A model generated the notes under the pieces. It worked only from the letters and a program-made list of their open reading frames with translations, was not told where the DNA came from and did not search any database. DNA of 64,000 nt. Origin: Algoriphagus sp. (GTDB lineage Bacteria > Bacteroidota > Bacteroidia > Cytophagales > Cyclobacteriaceae). Below, one piece after another: positions 34,948 through 44,740 of the stretch (the first letter of the stretch is position 1; every line of letters starts with the position of its first letter). A program made the translations under genes and the position numbers. The stretch spans positions 124,001 to 188,000 of the forward strand of contig NZ_JAUXYL010000049.1 in NCBI RefSeq assembly GCF_030694375.1. Reading direction: 5' to 3'.

Positions 34948-35259
34948 GTTTTCAAATAATTTGTTTTCAGTCACTTATATTTTTTAAAAATTAAATTTTC
35001 GTAATAGTTAACAATACGGTGTAACCTGAATTTTTCCTGAATCCCCTGAATTCTGTCCGCTATTGTGACAGAAAAACGCCGAAATCCCAAATTCGATCAA
35101 AGTTTGAGTCTCAAACCATGGATAAAACAAAAAAATATTTGGCGGAAATTCTTAATTAAGGTTAATGCCAAATCCCGGATTCGCTTGAGTTTGTATGAGT
35201 CCAAATGGGTTGGTATGTGCTTCGCATAAGGATTAGCACAACACTAAACCAACACATTT
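34948..35259. other. 312-base leader region with a tripled CCTGAA motif
   Basis: No ORF of note. CCTGAA occurs three times, at 35025, 35036 and 35045, spaced 11 and 9 bases, that is about one helical turn each, about 210 bases before the next start codon. No full -33/-7 pair is recognisable. The rest is AT-rich and unremarkable. Confidence 0.4.
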
Positions 35260-35847
35260 ATGAAAACCTTATTCACATTAGCACTTGCAGGCGCATTATC
35301 TTTTAGCAGCCTTGCAGCATCAGCAGCCGAGGATTTGATGGCCATGTCAAACGTTCAGGCAAAATTCAAAAAAGTAAACGTCTTACTTAAAGGCGGCTTG
35401 GGAGAAGCAAAGATCTCTCTTTACAATGAGGCTGGAAAAAAACTTCATCAAAAGAAAGTTAAGGTAGGAGAAGGCGATATCATCATTCCTTATGATCTAA
35501 ATGGGCTACCTTGTGGAGATTATCAAGTGAAGATCGCCAATGCCGATGAGGAGGTAGTCTACACTGTGGCTACTTTTGAAAAACCAGCCCCTGCGGCCGA
35601 ACTCCCACTTATGGCTTACGGCAAGGTTATGGACGATCAAACTTTAAATCTTACTGTAATAGGTCTGGAAGAGCCTGGAGTAGATGTCGAAATCCGTCAT
35701 GAAGTGACTAATAAATTGCTACACAAAGAAAAAATTTCTCAAGCAGAAGGCTTCCGAAAAAACTACAAGTTGAGAGGAGTTTCGCCCGAAGATGTTTACC
35801 TTAATGTAACTGATACAAAAGGCAGAAGCAAATCCATCTACTTTTAA
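35260..35847 (+). CDS. Exported protein with two Ig-like repeats, unknown function
   Basis: 195 aa. Cleavable Sec signal (TLALAGALSFSSLAASA). Two similar beta-sandwich-like units follow: about residues 36-105 (EAKISLYNEAGKKLHQKKV ... GDYQVKIANADEEVVYTVATF) and 118-195 (VDVEIRHEVTNKLLHKEKI ... DVYLNVTDTKGRSKSIYF). The repeated hKLhHKEKh and GDYQVK/DVYLNV patterns resemble the C-terminal domains of Bacteroidota secreted proteins, but the protein is small and lacks a cargo domain, so it is probably periplasmic. Confidence 0.7.
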   Translation: MKTLFTLALAGALSFSSLAASAAEDLMAMSNVQAKFKKVNVLLKGGLGEAKISLYNEAGKKLHQKKVKVGEGDIIIPYDLNGLPCGDYQVKIANADEEVVYTVATFEKPAPAAELPLMAYGKVMDDQTLNLTVIGLEEPGVDVEIRHEVTNKLLHKEKISQAEGFRKNYKLRGVSPEDVYLNVTDTKGRSKSIYF

Positions 35848-35870
35848 TAATCAAAACCAGCCTGTTGTAG

Positions 35871-35910
35871 AAAAGCTCCGGATCGTAAGGTCCGGAGCTT
35901 TTGTTTTTTA
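35871..35910 (+). terminator. Terminator after the Ig-repeat protein gene
   Basis: AAAAGCTCCGGA pairs with TCCGGAGCTTTT around an eight-base loop, then GTTTTTT. Confidence 0.85.
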
Positions 35911-36068
35911 CATTACTCTATAACCCGGTACTGACGGTGTTTGCCTCCATCCCGCATTTCATACAAAATGAATCAAATCAACCTCAGTTTGAAATCGTAA
36001 TACAAGAAAAACTAAGCTACTTTGGTTTTTGTCTGATAGGTGGCAAAATACAAACCAATCAAATTCCC

Positions 36069-36076
36069 TAATTTTG
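36069..36076 (+). promoter_or_regulatory. -7 box of the acyl-CoA dehydrogenase gene
   Basis: TAATTTTG, a full match to TAnnTTTG, 25 bases before ATG 36101; no good -33 partner. It lies downstream of the alternative TTG start at 36029. Confidence 0.45.
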
Positions 36077-36100
36077 AGGGAATACATAAAAAACCCAAAT

Positions 36101-37258
36101 ATGTTCGGATTATACAGATCACTTTTTAATGAGGAGCATGACCTCTTCCGTGAGAGTGTCAGAGCTTTTATTGCCAAAGAGATTTCTCCTTTCAATGCCG
36201 AATGGGAGAAGCAAAAGATGGTTTCCCGTGATGCTTGGCTGAAACTTGGAGAAAATGGTTTTTTGGGGATTCAGGCCCCCGAAAATCTTGGAGGAATGAA
36301 TATCAAGGATTTCAGATACAATGCGATTCTTATCGAAGAGTTGGGCTTGAGCGGTTGTTCTGGTCCTGCCATCGGTTTTCCGCTACACTCAGACATTGTG
36401 ATGCCCTACATCTTGCATTATGCGACTGAGGAGGCGAAAATGAAATATGTTCCCAAAATGGTCACCGGGGAATATATTGGAGCCATTGCCATGACTGAAC
36501 CAGGCGCAGGTTCCGATCTTCAGGGAATGCGAACTACCGCGATTGATGCTGGAGATCATTACCTCGTCAATGGATCCAAGACATTTATTACCAATGGATG
36601 GCTTTCAGATGTTGTTGTAGTGGCAGTTAAAACTGATCCCGGCAAGGGTGCCAAAGGAATCAGTCTGCTGGTTCTTGATAAAGACATGCCGGGTTTTACC
36701 AAAGGGATTCCCTTTGAAAAAGTAGGGCTCCATGCCCAGGACACCTGCGAACTTTTCTTTGAAGATGTCATAGTGCCGAAAGAAAATCTACTTGGAAAAG
36801 TAGGAGAGGGCTTCAAATACCTGATGACAGAACTTGCCCAAGAACGATTGGTAGTATCTCTGGCAGCTGTTGCTTTGGGTGAATACATGCTACAGGCTAC
36901 CATTGACTACGTGAAGGAGCGGAAAGCATTTGGGAAAAGTATTTCTGATTTTCAAAATACCCGATTCAAACTGGCCGAAATGACCGCCGCTTTGGAGCAA
37001 GGAAGAATTTACTGTGATTATTTGGTTTTGCTCCACAATGACGGAAAGCTTGACCCTGCGATGGCTTCAGCTGCAAAGTATAACATGACCGAACTTCAAT
37101 GTAAAGTAGCAGACGAATGTGTGCAGCTACATGGAGGATACGGTTACATGTGGGAATATGGGGTAGCCCGGGCCTATGCCGATGCGCGGGTTCAGCGAAT
37201 CTATGCAGGTACGAATGAAATTATGAAGGAATTGATCGCTCGGAAGATTCTGAAGTGA
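36101..37258 (+). CDS. Acyl-CoA dehydrogenase
   Basis: 385 aa, the standard length. FAD enzyme oxidising acyl-CoA to trans-2-enoyl-CoA. Seen: N-terminal helical domain, MTEPGAGSDLQGMRTTA (FAD/substrate strand), TFITNGWLSDVVVVAVKT, the middle beta domain, ERKAFGKSISDFQNTRFKLAEM and the C-terminal QLHGGYGYMWEYGVARAYADARVQRIYAGTNEIMKE. ATG 36101 gives the usual start (LFNEEHDLFRESVRAFI). It is followed by an acyl-CoA ligase gene after 75 bases, so both serve fatty acid degradation. Confidence 0.93.
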   Translation: MFGLYRSLFNEEHDLFRESVRAFIAKEISPFNAEWEKQKMVSRDAWLKLGENGFLGIQAPENLGGMNIKDFRYNAILIEELGLSGCSGPAIGFPLHSDIVMPYILHYATEEAKMKYVPKMVTGEYIGAIAMTEPGAGSDLQGMRTTAIDAGDHYLVNGSKTFITNGWLSDVVVVAVKTDPGKGAKGISLLVLDKDMPGFTKGIPFEKVGLHAQDTCELFFEDVIVPKENLLGKVGEGFKYLMTELAQERLVVSLAAVALGEYMLQATIDYVKERKAFGKSISDFQNTRFKLAEMTAALEQGRIYCDYLVLLHNDGKLDPAMASAAKYNMTELQCKVADECVQLHGGYGYMWEYGVARAYADARVQRIYAGTNEIMKELIARKILK

Positions 37259-37333
37259 AAAGAAATTTTTGGCTAAGCCCAAATAATTTAAGTAATTGTA
37301 GGACTTAGAAAATCACCCAAAATAACCACCGAT

Positions 37334-39025
37334 ATGACCAACTTCCCATGGCATAAGCATTATCCGGCATCTGTAGATCAAGAAGTCAATTACGAAGCGT
37401 ATTCCAGCATCGTAGATCTCTTTGATGAAAGCGTAAAAAAATTTGGTGGCTCCGTGGCCTTTGAATGCATGGGGAAAACCATGACTTTCTCCGAATTAGA
37501 TGCGCTCAGTATTCAATTTGCCAATTACCTCACGCATGTATTGAAATTGGAAAAGGGATCACGTGTTGCGATCCAGATGCCCAATATCCTTCAATATCCT
37601 GTCGCGATGTTTGGAGCTTTGCGTGCTGGAATGGTCGTGGTCAACACCAATCCGCTTTACACGCCTGCTGAGATGAAGCATCAGTTTAATGATTCCGGTG
37701 CAGATGTGATTGTCATAGTGGAGAATTTTGCTTCAAACTTGGAGAAAATCCGATCTGAAATTCAGGCTAAGCACATCATCACCACAGAATTGGGCGATTT
37801 GCTGGGAGGCCTCAAAGGCTTTATTGTCAATGTGGTGGTGAAGCATTTGAAAAAAATGGTTCCTGCATTCTCTCTTCCGGGCTCCGTTTCTTTTAAATCG
37901 ACCTTGTCCAAAGGAGCTTCGTTTTCCTTTAAGCCCGCAAAAATGAGCCTATCAGATCCGGCCTTCCTTCAATACACCGGTGGGACTACGGGCGTATCCA
38001 AGGGTGCGGAGCTGACTCATGGAAATATCGTAGCCAACATGCAGCAGATTTCCGCCTGGATGAAGCCAAAGTTGAAAGAAAGTGAAGAGATCGTCATCAC
38101 GGCATTGCCGCTATATCACATTTTTGCTCTGACGGTTAATTGCCTTGCAATGCTAAAAATAGGGGCTCATAACGTTTTGATTACCAATCCAAGAGACATG
38201 AAAGCCTTTATTGGTGATTTAGCCAAAAAGAAATTCACAGTAATGACTGGAGTCAATACCCTCTTCAATGGATTGCTCAATCAGGAAGCCTTTAAGGCAC
38301 TTGATTTTTCAGCTTTGAAAATTGCCGTAGGAGGCGGTATGGCTGTGCAGAAAGCAACCGCTGAAAAATGGAAAGCAGTTACCGGAGTTCCATTGGCTGA
38401 AGGGTACGGATTGACAGAAACTTCCCCCGTGGCTTCATGCAATCCTATCGATGGTACAGAGCGGATCGGGACGATCGGTGTTCCGCTGCCAAATACAGAA
38501 ATAATGATTGCTGATGACGCAGGAAATCCGCTTCCGATAGGAGAGCGGGGAGAAATATTCATCAAAGGTCCGCAGGTGATGAAGGGGTATTGGAATAGAC
38601 CTGAGGAAACCGCCAATGTCATGCAGGGAGATTGGTTTAAGTCGGGTGACATCGGAGTAATGGATGAAGATGGATTTGTGAAAATCGTTGACCGCAAAAA
38701 AGAGATGATCTTGGTATCCGGCTTCAATGTCTATCCCAACGAAGTAGAAGACGCCGTCGCATCCTGTCCGGGAGTGCTCGAGGTCGGAGTTATCGGGATG
38801 CCGGATCCGAAATCCACAGAAAAAGTTGTGGCTTATGTGGTTAAAAAAGATGATGCTGTAACGGCAGAAAAAATAATTCAGCATTGCAAGAATTCCATCA
38901 CCAATTACAAAGTGCCCAAAGAAGTCTACTTCATAGATGAACTTCCCAAATCAAATGTGGGCAAAATCCTTCGTCGAAAAATCAAGGAAGCGCACATGGA
39001 AAAAATGGGAATAAAGCCTGAATAG
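37334..39025 (+). CDS. Long-chain acyl-CoA ligase (AMP-binding, FadD-like)
   Basis: 563 aa. Activates fatty acids to acyl-CoA via an acyl-adenylate. The P-loop signature YTGGTTGVSKGAELTHGN is at about 213-230, then GYGLTETSPVASCN (A5) and GDWFKSGDIGVMDEDGFVKIVDRKKEMILVSGFNVYP (A7-A8), with the C-terminal lysine in KSNVGKILRRKIKE (A10). It works with the preceding acyl-CoA dehydrogenase in beta-oxidation. A terminator follows. Confidence 0.93.
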   Translation: MTNFPWHKHYPASVDQEVNYEAYSSIVDLFDESVKKFGGSVAFECMGKTMTFSELDALSIQFANYLTHVLKLEKGSRVAIQMPNILQYPVAMFGALRAGMVVVNTNPLYTPAEMKHQFNDSGADVIVIVENFASNLEKIRSEIQAKHIITTELGDLLGGLKGFIVNVVVKHLKKMVPAFSLPGSVSFKSTLSKGASFSFKPAKMSLSDPAFLQYTGGTTGVSKGAELTHGNIVANMQQISAWMKPKLKESEEIVITALPLYHIFALTVNCLAMLKIGAHNVLITNPRDMKAFIGDLAKKKFTVMTGVNTLFNGLLNQEAFKALDFSALKIAVGGGMAVQKATAEKWKAVTGVPLAEGYGLTETSPVASCNPIDGTERIGTIGVPLPNTEIMIADDAGNPLPIGERGEIFIKGPQVMKGYWNRPEETANVMQGDWFKSGDIGVMDEDGFVKIVDRKKEMILVSGFNVYPNEVEDAVASCPGVLEVGVIGMPDPKSTEKVVAYVVKKDDAVTAEKIIQHCKNSITNYKVPKEVYFIDELPKSNVGKILRRKIKEAHMEKMGIKPE

Positions 39026-39055
39026 CATATTTAAAGACAAAAAATCATAATGCTC

Positions 39056-39085
39056 AAAAAACCGCAAATCGCGGTTTTTTTTGTT
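39056..39085 (+). terminator. Terminator after the acyl-CoA ligase gene
   Basis: AAAAAACCGC pairs with GCGGTTTTTT around a five-base loop, followed by more T. Confidence 0.85.
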
Positions 39086-39179
39086 TTTTTGCATCCTGAT
39101 TTCCAACGCAATTACTATGTGTTTTAAGTTCGATTGAGGTAAATTTTCCAATGTTTCAATTTTGTAATTTTTCAATTAA

Positions 39180-40559
39180 ATGACCTGGCAACTTATCAAA
39201 GACGCAATTCTGGGCAAAGAACAGGATTTTACCAGTCTTCCTTTAAAGACAGCCATTTTCGTATTGGCGATTCCCATGATCCTGGAGATGATGATGGAAT
39301 CTGCTTTTGCCGTGGTTGATATATTTTTTGTAGCCAAACTGGGAGAGCATGCCATTGCTACTGTCGGCTTGACCGAGTCGGTGATCGTATTGACCTATGC
39401 GATTGGATTCGGCATCAGCATGGCCGGCACTGCATTGATTTCGAGGCGATTTGGAGAAAAAGAATACGAGGAAGCGGGTACAGCTACTTTTCAGCTTTTA
39501 GTCGTGGGGATGATTATTTCCATTTTTTTGGGTGTTGGTGGGTGGTTTTTTGCCGAAGACTTACTTCGGGTGATGGGCGCAGAGGAATCCGTAATCCGGT
39601 CAGGAACGAATTATGCCAGAATCGTTTTTGCAGGAAATACAGCGATTATGTTGCTTTTTCTGATCAATGGTGCTTTTCGCGGAGCAGGTCAGGCACATTT
39701 GGCTATGCGGGCCCTTTGGATAGCCAATGGACTCAATATTATTCTTGACCCACTTTTAATTTTCGGTATTGGAAGCTGGGCAGGCTTTGGATTGGATGGA
39801 GCGGCGATAGCGACGACTTTTGGAAGAAGTATCGGGGTGTTGTATCAGTTTTACCACTTGTTCAACGGCAAGCATAAACTTAAAATTCTACGCCAAAACT
39901 TGCTCATAAAATGGGAGACTATTCGAAAAATCATCGATCTCTCAATTGGAGGAATGGGGCAATTTCTCATTGATTCCATTTCATGGGTAGCATTGACCCG
40001 GATGAATGCAGAGTTTGGTTCTGCTGCATTGGCGGGTTATACGATTGCATTTCGGGTATTAATCTTTACGATTTTACCCGCTTGGGGACTCTCCGGGGCA
40101 GCAGCCACACTTGTCGGACAAAATCTGGGAGCAAAAGAAGTGGACCGTGCCGAAAAGGCAGTTTGGCTGACTACACGCTACAATGTGATCTTTATGGCTT
40201 CGGTCACGGGTATTTACTTGTTTTTCAACCAACAGCTGGCAGGATTCTTCACGGATATTCCCGAAGTCCGGGAGATTGCCGCACAGGGACTTTGGGTGAT
40301 ATCGATCGGGTATGTCTTCTTTGCCGTTGGGATGGTCTTGACTCAGGCTTTTAACGGGGCAGGGGACACCAAAACTCCGGCTTGGATCAATACCGGTGTG
40401 CTTTTGGCGATGGAGGTACCTTTAGCCTATTTTCTTGCATTTCCGATGGGCCTAAAGTACCTGGGGATCTTTATAGCCATCTCTTTTTGCCATTCATTCC
40501 ATGCATTGGTTTCCCTTTACTTTTTCAAAAGAGGAAAGTGGAAGACTATGAAGGTTTAG
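39180..40559 (+). CDS. MATE-family multidrug/sodium antiporter
   Basis: 459 aa with 12 predicted membrane spans in two homologous halves. MATE features: IPMILEMMMESAFAVVDIFFVAKLGEHAIATVGLTESV in the first helices, RGAGQAHLAMRALWIANGLNIILDPLLIFG mid-protein and the mirrored GLSGAAATLVGQNLGAKEVDRAEKAV and FNGAGDTKTPAWIN in the second half. Probably exports cationic compounds using a sodium or proton gradient. Single gene; the 288 AT-rich bases after it hold no recognisable gene. Confidence 0.92.
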   Translation: MTWQLIKDAILGKEQDFTSLPLKTAIFVLAIPMILEMMMESAFAVVDIFFVAKLGEHAIATVGLTESVIVLTYAIGFGISMAGTALISRRFGEKEYEEAGTATFQLLVVGMIISIFLGVGGWFFAEDLLRVMGAEESVIRSGTNYARIVFAGNTAIMLLFLINGAFRGAGQAHLAMRALWIANGLNIILDPLLIFGIGSWAGFGLDGAAIATTFGRSIGVLYQFYHLFNGKHKLKILRQNLLIKWETIRKIIDLSIGGMGQFLIDSISWVALTRMNAEFGSAALAGYTIAFRVLIFTILPAWGLSGAAATLVGQNLGAKEVDRAEKAVWLTTRYNVIFMASVTGIYLFFNQQLAGFFTDIPEVREIAAQGLWVISIGYVFFAVGMVLTQAFNGAGDTKTPAWINTGVLLAMEVPLAYFLAFPMGLKYLGIFIAISFCHSFHALVSLYFFKRGKWKTMKV

Positions 40560-40847
40560 CTTAATTTTGAATGAAAAAATGATTTAGGAGTTTTAATATT
40601 GAAATCATGCTAGTACCCAATCGGAAATTAACTTTTATGAGGAATTTACACATCGCATGCTTTTTTTAAAGCGGGCTAGATGGATTTTTATTTCTTTTTG
40701 GAAATTAACACTTCAAGTTATTTTATGTTGATTTTTTGAAAAAAAAAGAGCTAGATTTTTGCGAATAACATTGAAAAATCGGTTTTAAATGCATTATTTA
40801 TACCGGCCAAATTTTATTTGGTCAATTTTTTAATTTAAATTTGAGGT

Positions 40848-41597
40848 ATGAAAAGCATTTTTGCTCTGGTAATCTTTTGGATTTGTACATGCAGTTACGC
40901 CTCGGCTGACAATTTTCAGTTAAATGATGACGGTTTTTCTAGTTTCGTTGCCAAATCAGTTTATAATAATGGGTTTTTATTTAGCGCTGATACAATAATT
41001 TTGGAAAGTCAGAAACAAATCTATTCAAAAAACAAAAGCACCTTGGCAAGGTCTTACTTTCTCAAGGATTTGTCATTTTATGCGGGTGCGAATTCGAGTG
41101 GTCTTTTATTTAGTAATTATCATCGAGATCTGGAATACAAGGGAGGGTTTCAATTTGGTGTACAGGAAATTTATCCACTTGGAAAAAAGACTTTCCTGAA
41201 CTTTGGCTTACAGTACAGTAAAAGAGGTTTAAGACACAGTAAATATCAAGTGGAGTTTGATAATTCATATTTTGATGTCCCTGTCTCAGTATCTTTTGAG
41301 CTACCGGAATTAAGAAGTCTGGATTTTAGATTTTATCTAGGCGGGCAATTCTCGACTTTAGTAAATGCTAAGCAAAGGGGAATTTATCCAGACAATACGC
41401 TGGTTGCATTTAATGGGAGTAAATTTAGCCCGACGGATGGTGGGTTTATTTTTGGGATCACTATTGAGAGATTCGATTTCTTTCTAAGAGCTGGATCCTA
41501 TATCGGATTTAGAAAACTGGTTCCTTGGGATACCGGTGCTCCAAATAGTTTCGGAGTAGATCTTGGTTATTATTTATTCAGATCATTAAGAAAATAG
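40848..41597 (+). CDS. Outer-membrane beta-barrel protein of unknown function
   Basis: 249 aa. Signal peptide (to about SYASA), a short linker of about 60 residues, then amphipathic strands (LSFYAGANSSGLLF, FLNFGLQYSKRGLRH, LDFRFYLGGQFSTLV, FGVDLGYYLFRSLRK) of the PorT/OMP-beta-brl style. First gene of a tight three-gene operon of exported proteins; the next start is one base after its stop. Confidence 0.7.
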   Translation: MKSIFALVIFWICTCSYASADNFQLNDDGFSSFVAKSVYNNGFLFSADTIILESQKQIYSKNKSTLARSYFLKDLSFYAGANSSGLLFSNYHRDLEYKGGFQFGVQEIYPLGKKTFLNFGLQYSKRGLRHSKYQVEFDNSYFDVPVSVSFELPELRSLDFRFYLGGQFSTLVNAKQRGIYPDNTLVAFNGSKFSPTDGGFIFGITIERFDFFLRAGSYIGFRKLVPWDTGAPNSFGVDLGYYLFRSLRK

Positions 41598-41598
41598 C

Positions 41599-43593
41599 AT
41601 GAAAATTTTGGTTTTTTTAGCGATTTTCTTGGTGAGTAGTTTAGTTGGACTCGCTCAAGTTTCCCCAAAAGTACAGGACACGCTATACCTGAATCTTTAC
41701 CAGGGTGAAGAAACCTATTCGCTGATCAAAGGAGACGATGAGGCAGTGAAGCATGGGAAGTATAGTTTCGAAAGTACTCCAGCATTTAACTTAGACTATA
41801 CCGGTATCAATCACCTGATTGTGTCAGGGCGCTATGAAAAAGGAAGATATCAGGGGATTTGGGAATATAAGGTAGGAGAATACAACATTCATCTAAAAGG
41901 CATCCAAGATTCCCGGCAACTGAACATGGATGTGGCATTGAATGGAGTGGAGAGATCGATCCAGTTGAATTATCAAAATGGCATACCTCAAGGTATATGG
42001 AAAATCATTAACACTCCGATAGCTGAGAATAGGAGGCAAAAAGAAGTTCAGGCTGGTTCATTTCTGTTTGAAAATGGATTAGCCATTGGTGAATTTTATT
42101 TCAGAGGGTATTATCAGGATCTATTGATTAAAGGAAATCTCAATAAAGAGGGTTTCTTAGATGGTATTTTGATTTTGGAATATGTAGCTGATGAAGAGAA
42201 AATCAGAGAGGTAAGAACTTATCAAAATGGATTTTTGATTGAGATAGTAAGATATGGAGGTAGTAATTTTGAAGATTTGATAGAGCGAGTTTCCTATGAG
42301 GAAGTGAGCGATCGACTGAAAAATGGTGAGGGCGAAGTAGCGAATGGAGTTAAATATTCAATTGGGGAGAAGGGTTTTGGTTTACTTTTTCAAAATGGCT
42401 ATTCATCTGACCATAGAAAACTAACCATTCAAACTCAAGGAAATTTATTTCTTGAAGATTTTATCGGCCGATTTCAACGGTTCGGACGGAATAATAGCAC
42501 TGAAAGAGCAGAGCCAATATTTAACTTTACACGAAGGTTCAAATATCAATACCCAGCCGAAGAGGTATTGGTATTAAAAGAATTGTATTCCCTTCTTATA
42601 GGAATAAATAATGAACTGTCTGAGGTTTTGGCTGACCCAAGAGTGCTGTTGTACAAGGATAATGATGACGAATTATCCTATTCTACAGGCTATCTTACTC
42701 ATGCCAACCGGAAAGTCACGATTTTGATAGAGATCATAGAACTTTTAAACAGCGATTTTTTCGAGTTTGCCAACAGAGAAAATTATTTCAAGGAAGGAAT
42801 ATTGGGGCTGCAATCAGCGGATACCTTTCAATACGAAGCGAATAAAATAGTAAAAGAAGCAGATTTTAATTTGGGAGTGAAGATCAAATCTTCGGAAAAT
42901 TTAATTGGACAAATCGAGTCCTACATCGAAATACTGAAGGAGGAAGTTAGGAACCAACTACAAGTTATTGGAAGTAAAACTAGAATTTATGATAATCAAT
43001 CCCAGATTGATAGTATTGAGAGTGGGGTTTATCTAAAAGAAAATAAGGTGGACGCTCTTTATGGATATTTTCAGCGCCTGCCTGATGAAGTGGACAAAAA
43101 GAATCTTCCCCTTCATTATAGAATATATAAAAGCTTTAAAGATGGCTTGCTTAAAGATTTAAGAGCTGAGTATATTGCTGAAGAAGGAGACGAAAAGAAA
43201 ATTACTCTTGGCAACAGTTATATTAAGTGGCTTGATGAATTCGAAACGTCTTTTTTGAGGATGAAAAAACTGGATGGTTTTGAGCCGAGAGTGGATGGGT
43301 ATTTTACCAGAACCAGTCCGAACCCATTTTTTGATCGTGATATTGAAACAAAAATATTCCCTCAAATCTATGGAAAGTCAGTAACTATTCTCCTGCCGGC
43401 ATACTTGAGAAGCTTGGTGTCATCGAAAAGGCCCGAGGACATGATCTATAATTTAGAAAAGATTGAGAAACTAGAAAATCGCCTGATTCAACTCAGTGAA
43501 ATGACAGATGATCCTGAAGTTGTCGGGATCGACCGTGCACTGAGGAGAGAGAATTATGATCAGCGGATCGAACGAATCCTACAACTACAGTAA
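41599..43593 (+). CDS. Exported protein with N-terminal MORN-like repeats
   Basis: 664 aa. Sec signal (LAIFLVSSLVGLAQ). Residues about 55-230 contain short strand pairs with G-x-(Y/W)-x-(Y/F/K) turns (HGKYSFEST, RYQGIWEYKVG, PQGIWKI, NGLAIGEFYFRGYY) resembling MORN/YwqK-like repeats. The C-terminal two thirds is helical with charged segments and ends in EKLENRLIQLSEM. No enzymatic motif seen. Middle gene of the exported-protein operon; the large size and lack of any recognised catalytic domain make it a good unknown. Confidence 0.7.
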   Translation: MKILVFLAIFLVSSLVGLAQVSPKVQDTLYLNLYQGEETYSLIKGDDEAVKHGKYSFESTPAFNLDYTGINHLIVSGRYEKGRYQGIWEYKVGEYNIHLKGIQDSRQLNMDVALNGVERSIQLNYQNGIPQGIWKIINTPIAENRRQKEVQAGSFLFENGLAIGEFYFRGYYQDLLIKGNLNKEGFLDGILILEYVADEEKIREVRTYQNGFLIEIVRYGGSNFEDLIERVSYEEVSDRLKNGEGEVANGVKYSIGEKGFGLLFQNGYSSDHRKLTIQTQGNLFLEDFIGRFQRFGRNNSTERAEPIFNFTRRFKYQYPAEEVLVLKELYSLLIGINNELSEVLADPRVLLYKDNDDELSYSTGYLTHANRKVTILIEIIELLNSDFFEFANRENYFKEGILGLQSADTFQYEANKIVKEADFNLGVKIKSSENLIGQIESYIEILKEEVRNQLQVIGSKTRIYDNQSQIDSIESGVYLKENKVDALYGYFQRLPDEVDKKNLPLHYRIYKSFKDGLLKDLRAEYIAEEGDEKKITLGNSYIKWLDEFETSFLRMKKLDGFEPRVDGYFTRTSPNPFFDRDIETKIFPQIYGKSVTILLPAYLRSLVSSKRPEDMIYNLEKIEKLENRLIQLSEMTDDPEVVGIDRALRRENYDQRIERILQLQ

Positions 43594-43606
43594 AGCCTAT
43601 CCAAGC

Positions 43607-44404
43607 ATGAAGTTAAAATATCTGTTTTTTGTACTATTCTCTTTCTCGGCTCTTATGGATTCCTTTGCCCAAAATGAAAGGGAGTTTCTGGATAACCGAA
43701 TCATGTATACCAAGTATTACTTGGCGGATTTTTTCAATGATTCTACAAAGTGGTCATGGGAGCTGGATGTAGTTTATAGAAGACAAAGTGAATTGGGGGA
43801 AGGCAATTTTTGGAGTGAGCCCTTAAGATTAAGTGTGCGCCCCTGGATTGCATATCAATTCACTAAAATGACCCGAGTGAGTTTTAATCCAGTTGGGATG
43901 TTTTTCTCAGCACCTAGATACCCGCTCGAAAGTGATTTGGAAAGGCCTTTTGAACGCGAACTTAGAACCACACTTCAGATAAATAACTACGCTTATTATG
44001 GCAGAGTTAACTTCACCCATAGACTTCGATTTGAGTCGAGGTGGAGGGGTATAGACAATCCTGATGGCCCAAACCATAACTTTCGAGTGAGGTATCGTCT
44101 GAGGACGAGAATTCCAATTAACACCGACTATTTTTACACCAATAATTCTCTTTATGTATCCCAGTATTCAGAGATTCATGTAGAGTTTGGGAAGGATTAC
44201 GGGACAAATTACTTCTCTCAAAACCGAAACTACCTTGGTTTGGGCTATCGATTCTGGGAATGGACACGTTTGGAATTAGGTTACATTGCACAGTTTAATA
44301 CGAGAGGAAATAATTATCAAATTGATTTTTCCCGTGGGCCGATGTTCTATATTTTCATGGATATCGTGAGTAGGAATCAGCGTAGGTTTAATTATAGTTT
44401 TTAG
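43607..44404 (+). CDS. DUF2490 outer-membrane protein
   Basis: 265 aa from ATG 43607, which begins the signal peptide KLKYLFFVLFSFSALMDSFA. DUF2490 features: SWELDVVYRRQSELGEGNFW, RLSVRPWIAYQF, FTHRLRFESRW, RVRYRLRTRIPIN, and the C-terminal FYIFMDIVSRNQ barrel strands. Homologues are Bacteroidota outer-membrane barrels without a known role. Third gene of the operon, 13 bases after the previous stop. Confidence 0.8.
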   Translation: MKLKYLFFVLFSFSALMDSFAQNEREFLDNRIMYTKYYLADFFNDSTKWSWELDVVYRRQSELGEGNFWSEPLRLSVRPWIAYQFTKMTRVSFNPVGMFFSAPRYPLESDLERPFERELRTTLQINNYAYYGRVNFTHRLRFESRWRGIDNPDGPNHNFRVRYRLRTRIPINTDYFYTNNSLYVSQYSEIHVEFGKDYGTNYFSQNRNYLGLGYRFWEWTRLELGYIAQFNTRGNNYQIDFSRGPMFYIFMDIVSRNQRRFNYSF

Positions 44405-44428
44405 GATCTGTGTAATCTATTTTGTGAA

Positions 44429-44740
44429 TTAGTGTTTACCAAGGCTCAAGGCTTCATGACATTCCTTCGCAAGTTGCTTTAATTCAGCGCCATTTGGAGC
44501 TACTGAAAAAGAAGTACTTTTTTCCATAAAGGATTGATAGATTTCGTAAAACACATCCAATTCCTGATCGGTTTTAAAGCCCATTTCACGCGCAATAAGA
44601 TTGCTCAAACCCAAGAAATGATTGTCAAGAGGGGATAGACCCAAAGCCTCCAGTCCGAAAATCAGTTGACAATGCCTCAGATCTGCCAGGATCAATTCCT
44701 TGATCAAAGTATTTAGCGGAAGGTGTGCTTGGGTTTCCAT
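44429..44740 (-). CDS. Hypothetical helical protein
   Basis: 103 aa from ATG 44740 (METQAHLPLNTLIKELILADL). It is mostly helical with no signal or membrane segment. A longer reading to 44818 adds 26 unconvincing residues. The family is unknown to me. It is convergent with the DUF2490 gene and marks the left edge of the defence-rich region. Confidence 0.55.
   Translation of the reverse strand: METQAHLPLNTLIKELILADLRHCQLIFGLEALGLSPLDNHFLGLSNLIAREMGFKTDQELDVFYEIYQSFMEKSTSFSVAPNGAELKQLAKECHEALSLGKH

Noticed and set aside
40836..40843. TAAATTTG, a perfect -7 match before the first exported-protein gene
   Set aside because: It lies five bases before the ATG, so transcription would begin at or inside the start codon, and the nearest TTTG is only 15 bases upstream; probably chance in AT-rich DNA.
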